DNA from: Arthrobacter sp. OY3WO11
Lineage (GTDB): Bacteria; Actinomycetota; Actinomycetes; Actinomycetales; Micrococcaceae
Reading direction: 5' to 3'
DNA: 64,000 bases
Assembly (NCBI RefSeq): GCF_001641125.1
Contig: NZ_LWLP01000001.1
Span: forward strand, 1,633,137 to 1,697,136
Each line of letters opens with the position of its first letter. Position 1 is the first letter of the stretch. The position numbers were made by a program, and so were the translations under genes. Under the pieces are notes generated by a model. The model had not been told where the DNA came from. It saw only the letters and a list, made by a program, of their open reading frames with translations, and did not search any database. Shown piece by piece: positions 36,019 to 47,777 of this stretch.

Positions 36019-36723
36019 ATGGGGGATCTAGCAATAGATTTCTGTGGTGAGTGGTACGAGCCATCGGACGAGGACGTCTTCAACATCGGCCGCGAAGGCG
36101 ACCTGGAAGTCGATGACAACCCGTACCTGCACCGGCAGTTCCTGCAGGTAGCCCGCTACGACGGGATCTGGTGGCTCAGCAACGTGGGCAGTATGCTCTC
36201 GGCGACGGTGGCGGATGCCTCCGGCGGGATGCAGGCCTGGCTGTCACCGGGCGCCCGGATCCCGCTGGTCTTCAGCCACACCAACATCATCTTCACCGCC
36301 GGGCCCACCACCTACGAGTTCGCGGTGCACCTGAAGACGCCGTCTTTCCGGCAGGAGTCACGCGAGGGTGACAGCAACGGCGACACCACCATCGGCCCGG
36401 TAGTGTTCACGGATTCCCAGAAGGCCCTCATCGTGGCGCTCGCCGAACCCATGCTCCGGCGGGAAGGAACCGGCTTCAGCGCCATTCCCTCCTCGGCCGC
36501 GGCCGCCAAGACTTTGGGCTGGGCCCTGACCCGCTTCAACCGGAAGCTGGACAACGTCTGCGACAAACTCGACCGCGTGGGTGTGGTGGGCCTGCGCGGG
36601 GGCGGCGGCAAACTGGCCACCAACCGCCGAGCCAGGCTGGTGGAGCATGCCGTGACGTCGCACCTGGTGACCCCTGACGACCTGTACCTGCTGGAGAAGA
36701 TGAGGGGCGTGGACGAAGGATGA
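36019..36723 (+). CDS. FHA-like / winged-helix protein
   Basis: 234 residues. The first ~115 residues read as a degenerate FHA sandwich: IGREGDLEVDDNPYLHRQF has the Gly-Arg pair and a His, but not the Ser of SxxH, and NVGS replaces the usual NG. Residues ~135-230 form a helical, basic module like a winged helix (AKTLGWALTRFNRKLDNVC, then GGGGKLATNRRARLVEHAV). It may read DNA or act as an adaptor. ATG 36019 has AGGAGG eight bases upstream; a TTG at 35995 was rejected. Its stop overlaps the EssC-like start (ATGA), a strong sign of joint function. Confidence 0.8.
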   Translation: MGDLAIDFCGEWYEPSDEDVFNIGREGDLEVDDNPYLHRQFLQVARYDGIWWLSNVGSMLSATVADASGGMQAWLSPGARIPLVFSHTNIIFTAGPTTYEFAVHLKTPSFRQESREGDSNGDTTIGPVVFTDSQKALIVALAEPMLRREGTGFSAIPSSAAAAKTLGWALTRFNRKLDNVCDKLDRVGVVGLRGGGGKLATNRRARLVEHAVTSHLVTPDDLYLLEKMRGVDEG

Positions 36724-39700
36724 GGATCCGCCTGACCCTTCGCCGCGATCCTGCCGAGTCCAAGGACCTGGCCGTCACCGTGGACGGCCTGGCCACCGTG
36801 GCCGATACCGCCGCCGTGCTCTGGGCCGCGGACCCGGGCCGCAAGGGCACGCCGGCCCCGGACAACCTCTCCCTGCGGATCGAGGAAGCCTTCGTCGGGG
36901 CAGGCCTGAGCGGAAACATGCTCACCCGGACCGACAACCTCCTGGAGTCCGGCCTGCGCCCCGGCTCCGTGGTGTCACTGGCACAGGTCAGCACGCAGTT
37001 CGACGTGCCCGGTGCGGGCCGTGGTCCCGCAGCGGCCACCCTCCGGGTCCTCTCGGGGCCCGACGCCGGCCGCGAGTTTTCGCTGCCCACCGGCACCAGC
37101 TACATCGGCCGGGACCGGGACGTGGACATCCGCCTCTCGGACCCCCTGACGTCCAAGCGGCACGCCCGGATCACGGTGGGCGACGGCGTGGAAATAGTGG
37201 ACACCAACTCCGCCAACGGGCTCTTGATGGACGGGCTTCCGGTTACCCGGGCCACCCTCAATTCCTCGGACACGGTCACCCTGGGCGACACCACCGTGAC
37301 CGTGGTGCCGCTGGGGCATAACCACGCGGCAGCCCCGACGTCGCCCCTGGTCAGCTTCAACCGGTCACCCCGGGTGGTTCCCCGCTTCGAGGAGCCAAAG
37401 CGTGTGGTCCCGTCAGGGCCCAAACGGCCCGAGGACAATCCGTTCCCGTACATCATGATGATTACCCCGCTGCTGATGGGCGCCGTGATCTTCGCCGTGA
37501 CCGGCAACCCGCTCTCGGTGCTGTTCATGCTGATGATGCCGCTGTTCGTCGTGGGCCATTACGTGGACCAGAAAATGCGGACCAGGCGCCAGCAGAAGGA
37601 ACAGCTCAAGCAGTTCCGCGCCTCCATGGCCGACTTCCGCCACGACCTCACCGAACTGCAGAAGGTGGAACGCGCCGTCCGCCTGCAGGAGGCACCGTCC
37701 GTCAGCGACACCGTTGACGCCATCTACAAACTGGGTCCGCTGCTGTGGACCCACCGTCCGGAACACCGCGGGTTCCTTGGCCTTCGGTTCGGCCTGGGCA
37801 CCGCACCCTCGCGGGTCCTCCTTGAAGAACCGCAGAACAACGACACCGAAGTCCAGTACGCCCGGGAGATCCAGGACTGCCTGAAGCAGTTCCGCGACGT
37901 CGAGGGCGTTCCCGTTGTCTCGCAGCTGCGGAGCTCCGGGTCCCTGGGTGTTGCCGGGGCCCGCGGCCTGGTGGATGACGTGGCCCGCGGCATGGTGCTG
38001 CAGCTCGTGGGGCTCCACTCGCCCGCGGAAGTGGTTCTCACTGCCATCACGTCAGCCCAGTCCCGGGAACGGTGGAACTGGCTGCAGTGGCTGCCCCACG
38101 TGGGCTCGGGGCACAGCCCCCTCGCCGGCGACCACCTGGCGGCCGGTTCGGCCGGCGGGGCATCGCTGCTGGCCCGGCTCGAGGACCTCCTTGACGCCCG
38201 GGAGGCGGCGGCAAAACGCACTGGCGCCGACCTCCGGCCGGAGCTGGACCCCGCGAAGCAAGAGGTGCCGGAACCGGTGCTTCCGGCCGTGCTGGTCATC
38301 GTGGAGGACGACGCCCCGGTGGACCGCGGCCGGCTCACCCGGCTCGCAGAGCGCGGCCCCGACTCCGGCGTCCACGTGATCTGGGTGGCCACCGACATCC
38401 AGTCGCTTCCCGCAGCCTGCCGCGACTTCATGGTGGTGGACGGAGACCACGGCACCACCACCGGGCAGGTCCGCCTGGGCAGGCACACGTACCCCGTCAG
38501 CTGCGAAAGCGTTGACGCGGAACTGGCCGCCCAGCTGGCCCGGATGCTGGCGCCCGTCATGGATGTGGGCAAACCCGTGAACGACGACTCCGACCTTCCG
38601 CGGGCCGTCTCTTACGCCACCCTGATCGGCAAGGACTTCCTGGACAACCCCCAGTCCGTCGCCGAACGCTGGACGGAAAACAATTCCGTGCACGCCAGCG
38701 CCGTGGCCAACCGCAAGGACAACGGCACCCTGCGGGCCCTGGTGGGCTCCAAAGGCATCGAACCGCTGTACCTGGACCTGAAGAACGAGGGGCCGCACGC
38801 CCTGGTGGGCGGCACCACGGGCGCCGGCAAGTCAGAGTTCCTGCAGTCCTGGGTGATGGGAATGGCCGCCGCCTACAGTCCGGACCGGGTCAGCTTCCTG
38901 TTCGTGGACTACAAGGGCGGCGCCGCGTTCGCCGACTGCATCAACCTGCCCCATACCGTGGGCCTGGTGACCGACCTTTCGCCGCACCTGGTCCGGCGTG
39001 CCCTGACCTCGCTGCGCGCTGAACTCCACTACCGCGAGCACCTGCTGAACCGGAAGAAGGCCAAGGACCTGCTGGCCCTGCAGCGCGAGGCCGACCCGGA
39101 CGCGCCGCCGTACCTGGTGATCGTCGTTGACGAGTTTGCCGCGCTGGCCAGCGAGGTGCCTGAATTCGTTGACGGCGTTGTGGACGTTGCAGCCCGCGGA
39201 CGGTCCCTGGGGCTGCACCTCATCCTGGCCACCCAGCGCCCTGCAGGCGTCATCAAGGACAGCCTGCGTGCCAACACCAACCTGCGGGTTGCCCTGCGGA
39301 TGGCTGATGAGGACGATGCCACGGACATCCTGGGCGTGCCGGACGCCGCGTACTTTGATCCTTCCATCCCCGGCCGCGGCGCCGCGAAGACAGGTCCGGG
39401 CCGGATCCAGGGCTTCCAGACCGGCTACGCGGGCGGCTGGACCACGGAGAAACCGCAGCGGCCGCAGATCGACGTTGTTGAGATGGCCTTCGGCTCGGGG
39501 CCCAGCTGGGAGGCGCCGGCTCCAGAGAAGCCCGAAGCGGCAGAGCCCACAGGCCCCAACGACATTGCACGGATGACCGCCACCATTGTGCGGGCCGCCG
39601 ACACGCTGTCCATCAATGCCCCGCGCAAACCCTGGCTGGACGAACTGGCCAAGACCTACGACTTCTCCAGGCTGCCCAACCCCCGCACGGACGAACAGCT

Positions 39701-41165
39701 CCTCCTCGGCGTGGCCGACGATCCCGCCCGCCAGTCCCAGCCCACCGTGTTCTACGAACCGGACAAGGACGGGAACATGGCCATCTACGGCACCGGCGGG
39801 TCTGGAAAGTCCGCAGCGCTGCGCGGCATAGCGATTGCCGCGGCCATCACACCCCGCGGCGGGCCGGTGCATGTCTACGGCATCGACTGCGGCTCCTCCG
39901 GGCTGAGGATGCTGGAAGAGCTTCCCCACGTGGGCGGCATCATCAACGGCGACGACGTGGAACGCGTCGGGCGCCTGCTGCGCCTCCTGAGGGACATCGC
40001 GGAGCAGCGCTCCGCCCGGTTCGCGGAAGTCCGCGCCGCCACCATCGTCGAGTACCGCAAGCTGGCCAACAGGCCCGACGAAAAGCGCATCTTCGTGCTG
40101 GTGGACGGCATGTCCGCGTTCCGTGAGGCCTACGAACACAGCAGGCTGTCCGCCCTGTGGGACATCTTCCTCCAGCTCGCCACCGACGGCCGCGCCGTCG
40201 GCATCCATCTTGTGGTCACCGGTGACAGGCCGAACGCCGTGCCCGCATCGCTGCTCGCTTCCATCCAGCGCCGCCTGGTCCTGCGGCTGTCCTCCGAGGA
40301 CGACTACATTTCGCTGGACGTGCCCCGGGATGTCCTCAACGCCGCCTCACCTCCCGGACGGGGACTCCTGGACGGCCTTGAAGTCCAGCTGGCAGTCCTC
40401 GGCGGGAACTCCAACCTTGCGCTGCAGGCCCGCGAGGTCCACAAGCTCAGTGAAGCCATGCAGCGCCAGGGGCTGGATGCCGCCCCCGTCATCGAGAGGC
40501 TTCCGGAACAGGTGGACCTGGAGGTCCTGCCCGCCGGCAGCCAGGGCCTTCCGGTCATTGGCGTCGACGACGAAACGCTGCAGCCCGCCGAGATCCTGGC
40601 CAGGGGACCGCTGCTCCTGGCCGGCCCCCCGGGTTCAGGCCGCACCGTCGCCCTGGTGACACTCGCGTATGCCCTGAGGCGGTCCAGCCCGGACACGGAG
40701 CTGATCTACGTGGGATCCCGGCGCTCCGCCGTCGCGTCCCTGCCCCTCTGGAACCGCTCCATCGTGGGCGCGGACGACCTCGCCGAGGTGGTGGAGGACC
40801 TGGTCGAACACTCATCGGGGAATCCGGGGGCCCTGGGCATCTTCATCGAAGGCCTCACCGAGTTCACCGACACCCTTGCGGAATCGGGAGTGGCCCAACT
40901 GGTGACAGCATCCATCAAGGCTGACCAATGGGTGGTGGGGGAGTCCGAAACCTCCACCTGGTCCTCTGCCTGGTCCCTTGCCCAGCCGTTCAAATCCGGC
41001 CGGCGCGGGCTGCTGCTGAACCCCGGCGACATCGAAGGTGAGAGCCTGCTGAACACCTCGCTGGGCCGTGTCAGCCCGGACTTCATCCCGGGCCGGGGCT
41101 ACGTGGTGGGCCGCGGCAAGGCCCGGAAAATCCAGGTGGCGCTGCCCCCCGAAAACAGGGTCTGA
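36720..41165 (+). CDS. EssC/EccC-type FtsK/SpoIIIE ATPase with N-terminal FHA
   Basis: 1,481 residues, the size of type VII motor EssC. Residues ~1-105 may be a YukD-like fold; ~115-205 is an FHA domain (IGRDRD, TSKRHARI, SANG); ~244-284 holds two membrane helices; then three ATPase modules. Module 1 has Walker A GTTGAGKS with Lys704 and a full Walker B (LVIVVDEFAAL). Module 2 has GTGGSGKS with Lys1030 but a weak Walker B (LVDGMSAF). Module 3 has GPPGSGRT, with Arg1308 in place of the Walker Lys, so it is probably inactive. Family members export WXG100-type proteins; none is encoded here. It is last in the locus, before a terminator. Confidence 0.92.
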   Translation: MRIRLTLRRDPAESKDLAVTVDGLATVADTAAVLWAADPGRKGTPAPDNLSLRIEEAFVGAGLSGNMLTRTDNLLESGLRPGSVVSLAQVSTQFDVPGAGRGPAAATLRVLSGPDAGREFSLPTGTSYIGRDRDVDIRLSDPLTSKRHARITVGDGVEIVDTNSANGLLMDGLPVTRATLNSSDTVTLGDTTVTVVPLGHNHAAAPTSPLVSFNRSPRVVPRFEEPKRVVPSGPKRPEDNPFPYIMMITPLLMGAVIFAVTGNPLSVLFMLMMPLFVVGHYVDQKMRTRRQQKEQLKQFRASMADFRHDLTELQKVERAVRLQEAPSVSDTVDAIYKLGPLLWTHRPEHRGFLGLRFGLGTAPSRVLLEEPQNNDTEVQYAREIQDCLKQFRDVEGVPVVSQLRSSGSLGVAGARGLVDDVARGMVLQLVGLHSPAEVVLTAITSAQSRERWNWLQWLPHVGSGHSPLAGDHLAAGSAGGASLLARLEDLLDAREAAAKRTGADLRPELDPAKQEVPEPVLPAVLVIVEDDAPVDRGRLTRLAERGPDSGVHVIWVATDIQSLPAACRDFMVVDGDHGTTTGQVRLGRHTYPVSCESVDAELAAQLARMLAPVMDVGKPVNDDSDLPRAVSYATLIGKDFLDNPQSVAERWTENNSVHASAVANRKDNGTLRALVGSKGIEPLYLDLKNEGPHALVGGTTGAGKSEFLQSWVMGMAAAYSPDRVSFLFVDYKGGAAFADCINLPHTVGLVTDLSPHLVRRALTSLRAELHYREHLLNRKKAKDLLALQREADPDAPPYLVIVVDEFAALASEVPEFVDGVVDVAARGRSLGLHLILATQRPAGVIKDSLRANTNLRVALRMADEDDATDILGVPDAAYFDPSIPGRGAAKTGPGRIQGFQTGYAGGWTTEKPQRPQIDVVEMAFGSGPSWEAPAPEKPEAAEPTGPNDIARMTATIVRAADTLSINAPRKPWLDELAKTYDFSRLPNPRTDEQLLLGVADDPARQSQPTVFYEPDKDGNMAIYGTGGSGKSAALRGIAIAAAITPRGGPVHVYGIDCGSSGLRMLEELPHVGGIINGDDVERVGRLLRLLRDIAEQRSARFAEVRAATIVEYRKLANRPDEKRIFVLVDGMSAFREAYEHSRLSALWDIFLQLATDGRAVGIHLVVTGDRPNAVPASLLASIQRRLVLRLSSEDDYISLDVPRDVLNAASPPGRGLLDGLEVQLAVLGGNSNLALQAREVHKLSEAMQRQGLDAAPVIERLPEQVDLEVLPAGSQGLPVIGVDDETLQPAEILARGPLLLAGPPGSGRTVALVTLAYALRRSSPDTELIYVGSRRSAVASLPLWNRSIVGADDLAEVVEDLVEHSSGNPGALGIFIEGLTEFTDTLAESGVAQLVTASIKADQWVVGESETSTWSSAWSLAQPFKSGRRGLLLNPGDIEGESLLNTSLGRVSPDFIPGRGYVVGRGKARKIQVALPPENRV

Positions 41166-41185
41166 CGCCCCCTTCTTCCACCGCA

Positions 41186-41228
41186 TCACGGAGGGCCGCA
41201 GGTCCGGCGGATTTGCGGCCCTCCGTGA
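41186..41228 (+). terminator. Hairpin terminator after the EssC-like gene
   Basis: A perfect 15-base inverted repeat (TCACGGAGGGCCGCA at 41186-41200 and its complement at 41214-41228, 13-base loop). No U-tract follows, but position and stability fit transcription ending 20 bases after the stop. The rest of the 240-base gap up to ligA shows only the ligA promoter. Confidence 0.7.
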
Positions 41229-41381
41229 CGGTATACAAAACTACCGGGGACACCAGAAAGCCGCAGTTATCCGGGAACGGGAGGACCGGATCCCCTGACC
41301 ATCACGGCCGGTGTGCTGCGGGTGGGAACCGCCGGGCCGGCTTTTGCCTGGTGGGGCAGGACCCGCTTCCGGGCACACTGA

Positions 41382-44542
<3,161 letters not shown>

Positions 44543-44609
44543 CCACTCCCGCGCTGATAGTTCGCTCACGAAAAGCGCAGGTTCGCCGGGTGTTACCGGC
44601 CAGTACCAC

Positions 44610-44615
44610 TACCAT
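44610..44615 (+). promoter_or_regulatory. -10 box of leaderless GNAT promoter
   Basis: TACCAT, six bases before the GTG at 44622. No ribosome site lies between. Confidence 0.5.
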
Positions 44616-44621
44616 TGACGG

Positions 44622-45125
44622 GTGCAGCCGCAGATAACAGTCCGTCCCGCCGTCGAAGCAGATTACGACGCCGTTGCCCGCATTACGCGTGATTCCTACC
44701 TCGCCGCGGGCTACTTTGAGGACGCCGACCACCCCTACATGCGCAAAGTCCAGGACGTTGCGCTGCGGGCCGGGCATGCCACCATCTGGGTAGCCGAGCG
44801 GAACGGAGTGGTGGTCGGTTCGGTGACACTGGCCCGCGCCGGGGAGCCGTACGCGGACATCGCCCTTGAGGACGAGCTGGAGTTCCGCATGCTGGTGGTG
44901 GACCCTGCCGTGCAGCGCAGCGGCGCAGGCAAGGCCATGGTGGAAGCCATCCTGGACTACGCCAGGCAGCTCGAGGGCGTTAAGGCCGTTGCCCTCACCA
45001 CCGGCCAAACCTGGGAAAGCGCCCACGGCCTGTACCGCAAAACAGGCTTCCACCGGGCGCCCGAGCGTGACTGGCTGGTCCCCGGAACTGACATAAAACT
45101 GCTGGTTTACCGCCTCGACGTATAG
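44622..45125 (+). CDS. GNAT-family N-acetyltransferase
   Basis: 167-residue acetyl-CoA-dependent acetyltransferase. The fold is complete: beta strands around HATIWVAERNGVVVGSVTL, the acetyl-CoA loop LVVDPAVQRSGAGKAMVEA (motif A, Q/RxxGxG/A as QRSGAG) and the motif B end GLYRKTGFHR. Acceptor substrate is unknown. GTG start set by TACCAT at six bases. Monocistronic between the phosphatase and the ridA remnant. Confidence 0.9.
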   Translation: MQPQITVRPAVEADYDAVARITRDSYLAAGYFEDADHPYMRKVQDVALRAGHATIWVAERNGVVVGSVTLARAGEPYADIALEDELEFRMLVVDPAVQRSGAGKAMVEAILDYARQLEGVKAVALTTGQTWESAHGLYRKTGFHRAPERDWLVPGTDIKLLVYRLDV

Positions 45126-45172
45126 CAGCCCTACAGTGGTGCCGAACCCCATCCAGCAGTGAAAGGCCCACC

Positions 45173-45580
45173 ATGCGCAAAACCTTCGGCACCGGCTCCG
45201 TCTGGGAACAGACCCTCGGCTACTCACGGGCCGTCCAGGTGGACAACACCCTCTACATCTCCGCCACCGCGGCCAGCGGCGAGGACGGAATCGTCGGGGA
45301 CGATTTCTACACCCAGACCCAGTACATCCTGCAGAAACTCGGCAAGGTCCTCGCTGACGCCGAGTACTGCTCGCCGGGAACCAGGGATTCCAGCACCGCC
45401 GCTTCGGTTGCCGAGCGGGGTTTTGACGACGGCGTGACGTCGCCCGGGATCAGGGCGCGCTTGGCGCGCTCCACCGCCTCCTGGTCCAGGGCCCCGGGCT
45501 GCGCCAGCAGGCGACGGTACCGGGCATACGAACGCAGCTGCTGGGACAGGGCTTCCGACGTAAAAGGCTTCAGGAGGTAG
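45173..45580 (+). pseudogene. Truncated RidA-family (enamine/imine deaminase) gene
   Basis: The first ~63 residues (MRKTFGTGSVWEQTLGYSRA up to GKVLADA) match the N-terminal half of RidA/YjgF proteins, which hydrolyse reactive enamines. The family is about 130 residues long. After base ~45360 the frame runs antisense through the response regulator gene to a stop at 45580, giving 135 residues of which the last half is not RidA. The trimer interface and catalytic C-terminal half are lost. A TACAGT box (45132-45137) and GAAAGG ribosome site remain, so it may still be transcribed. The cause is a deletion shared with the next gene. Confidence 0.85.
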
Positions 45581-45873
45581 CCCAGCGCGCCGCGGCGGAA
45601 AGCCACCCGGACGGAAACGGCGTCGGAAGCCGCTGTCAGCATGATGGTGTCCACGTCCAACTGCTGGAGCAGGTCCAGCCCGGACGCGTCCGGCAGGTAG
45701 ACATCCAGCAGCACCAGGTCCGGCCTCAGGCTGTGGATGGACTGCAGCGCCAGCGACGCGGTGCCCACCGGTGCCAGCGCCATAAATCCCGCCACGGAAT
45801 CCACGTAGGCGGCGTGAAGCTTCGCCACGTGGAAGTCATCGTCCACGATCAGCACCCGAAAATCTTCAGGCAT
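45307..45873 (-). pseudogene. Truncated CitB/DctR-type response regulator (DNA-binding domain lost)
   Basis: The receiver domain is intact at residues ~5-125: acidic pair DDD near 10, phospho-acceptor Asp in LVLLDVYLPD, Thr in IMLTAAS and Lys in YLLKPF. The linker begins (TEAAVLESLVPGEQYSAS), then at ~45355 the sequence switches to antisense ridA and stops at 45307. CitB-type regulators are about 220-240 residues with a C-terminal helix-turn-helix starting just here; this reading gives 188. So it can be phosphorylated but should not bind DNA. Start ATG 45873 overlaps the kinase stop by eight bases. Confidence 0.87.
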
Positions 45874-47593
45874 GGGTGTCCTTTCCGGCTGTCCCTGTGC
45901 TTGTCCTGCCTGCCGTCCCTGCCGTGGTCCCCGGCAGGGTGGCCATGAATACCGCGCCTGGTCCGCCCGGACTGCCCGGCTCCAGGACTTTGACCTCCCC
46001 GCCGCGCCGCCGGGCCAGCTGGCGCGCCAGGGCCAGCCCAAACCCCTGGCCGCCGCTGCCGTTCCGGGCAAGTGGTCCGGACGCCGTGCTGAAGCCTTCC
46101 GCGAAGATCGCTTCCGGGTCCGTTCCCTCCGCCAGCCCATCACCCGAGTCAGCGACGACGATGTGCAGCGTGCCGCCGTCGTCGTCCGGCTCGTCCAGTA
46201 CCTCCAGCTCCACCCAGCGGTCCGTGGCGGAGCCCGCCACTGCGGCGTTGACCGCGTTGTCGATCAGGTTGCCGAGCACGGTGGTGACGTCCTGGGCCTC
46301 CGCCACTTGGCCCCTGACCAGGGTCTCAGGGCCGATTCGCAGTGCCACGCCGCGCTCGTCCGCCTCCACGCCCTTTGCTCCCACGAAGGCCTGCAGGTAC
46401 GGGTCCTGGAGGAGCTCGGCCTGGTCCACCGGGAATTTCAACGGCCCGGTGGCTGCCAGCCGTGCCAGGTACTCCCGGGCCTGCTGGTGCTGGCCGATGC
46501 TCATGAACCCGGCAAGGGTGTGCAGCTGGTTGGCGAACTCGTGGCGCTGGGCTCGCAACGCCGTGGACATGGTTCCCACGGCATCCAGCTGCCGGGTGAG
46601 CTGCTGAAGCTCCGTGCGGTCGCGGAGCATCACCACCCAGCCGAGGTCCTCCCGCCGGTGCAGGGCCTTGCGGGCGTTGGCCACCAGCACACGTCCGCCC
46701 GCCACCAGCTCAACCGCGCCGGGGCTGGTGGAGCCTGCCCGGGTGAGGGACTTCAGCTGGTATGGCACCGGAGCGTCCTCCCAGCGGCTGCCGGCCAGGT
46801 CCGGCAGTTCCAGCAGCCGTTGGGCGGCGGCGTTGAACACCGTGATCCGACCGTCGGCGGAGACGCCGATGACGCCGTCGTCCACGCCCTGGAGGACCGC
46901 CACCTGGTCGTGGACCAGTGTGCTGATCTCCTCGGGCTCAAGCCCCAGGGTGAGTCGCTGCAGGCGGCGGCGCAGCAGGAACGAACCCAGAACGCCCGCC
47001 AGCAGCGCCCCGGCTGCAGTGAGGGCGACGGGGCCAATATCCCGTGCCACACTTTGGCCCACCGTTTCCATGGAGTACCCCACGCTGACCTCGCCCACCA
47101 CGGTGGTGCTATCCGGCGCGTAGACCGGAACCTTCGCCCCGGCGGAGGGCCCCAGCGTTCCCGTGTTGCGGGTGGTGACCTCCCGGCCGGCCAGGGCCTC
47201 GGACGGATCGGTACTGACCTTTTCGCCCAGGCGCTCGGGGTCCGGGTGCGCCAGCCGCAGGCCGGTCTCGTCCGTGATCACCACGAACAGGGCGCCGGTC
47301 CGGGTCCGTGCGGCTTCGGCCGCTTCCATCAGCGGGCCCCCAGCGAGCTCGGCGGCCGGGGGAGTGCCGGGCTGTTGGCTGATCGCCAGCACGTCAGCCC
47401 GCACCGAGGCATCCGAGGCCACCGTCCGCGCCAGCGTCAGGGCCTGGTTTTCCGCCTCGCTGCCCACCCTGTCGTAGGTGAGCCAGGCGTGCACGGCGGC
47501 GCTGAACAGGACGACGAGCAGCACCACGGACAACTGGAGCAGCAGGGTCTGGGTGGAGAACCGCAACGGCCGGCGGGGCACGGAACGCTGCAT
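45866..47593 (-). CDS. CitA/DcuS-type sensor histidine kinase
   Basis: 575 residues. Membrane helix ~18-38, extracellular PAS-like sensor domain (~40-185) for a carboxylate ligand, second helix (~188-212), cytoplasmic PAS (~225-320), then the HPK7-like histidine region with His351 in RAQRHEFANQLHTL, N-box GNLIDNAVNAA and G-boxes DSGDG and GGQGFGLAL. It should sense extracellular citrate or a related acid and phosphorylate the adjacent regulator, now truncated. AAGGAGG ribosome site upstream of ATG 47593. The divergent neighbour is a citrate transporter, its likely target. Confidence 0.93.
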   Translation of the reverse strand: MQRSVPRRPLRFSTQTLLLQLSVVLLVVLFSAAVHAWLTYDRVGSEAENQALTLARTVASDASVRADVLAISQQPGTPPAAELAGGPLMEAAEAARTRTGALFVVITDETGLRLAHPDPERLGEKVSTDPSEALAGREVTTRNTGTLGPSAGAKVPVYAPDSTTVVGEVSVGYSMETVGQSVARDIGPVALTAAGALLAGVLGSFLLRRRLQRLTLGLEPEEISTLVHDQVAVLQGVDDGVIGVSADGRITVFNAAAQRLLELPDLAGSRWEDAPVPYQLKSLTRAGSTSPGAVELVAGGRVLVANARKALHRREDLGWVVMLRDRTELQQLTRQLDAVGTMSTALRAQRHEFANQLHTLAGFMSIGQHQQAREYLARLAATGPLKFPVDQAELLQDPYLQAFVGAKGVEADERGVALRIGPETLVRGQVAEAQDVTTVLGNLIDNAVNAAVAGSATDRWVELEVLDEPDDDGGTLHIVVADSGDGLAEGTDPEAIFAEGFSTASGPLARNGSGGQGFGLALARQLARRRGGEVKVLEPGSPGGPGAVFMATLPGTTAGTAGRTSTGTAGKDTHA

Positions 47594-47717
47594 GATCCTC
47601 CTTGATTAGGGCGGGCATCCGTGGACACAACCAGCCGTGAGCACAATGAGCAAAATGCTCCCAATAAGCAGTATGCCAATCAATTGAGCCAAAGGCACGG
47701 CCGTGACGGCCGCCACC

Positions 47718-47730
47718 CTACAGTCTGTAG
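47718..47730. promoter_or_regulatory. Palindrome over the citrate transporter promoter
   Basis: CTACAG-T-CTGTAG, overlapping a TACAGT -10-like box (47719-47724) upstream of the CitMHS gene. It is a candidate regulator site in the kinase/transporter divergent region. Confidence 0.4.
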
Positions 47731-47777
47731 CACGCGTCACACCGCTGTGCCGCTGTTCACATAGTAAGGAGCCGGCC

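Noticed and set aside
33296..36064. 922-codon open frame antisense to the FHA protein and kinase
   Set aside because: It covers three genuine genes with intact kinase and FHA motifs and has no recognisable domain or ribosome site.
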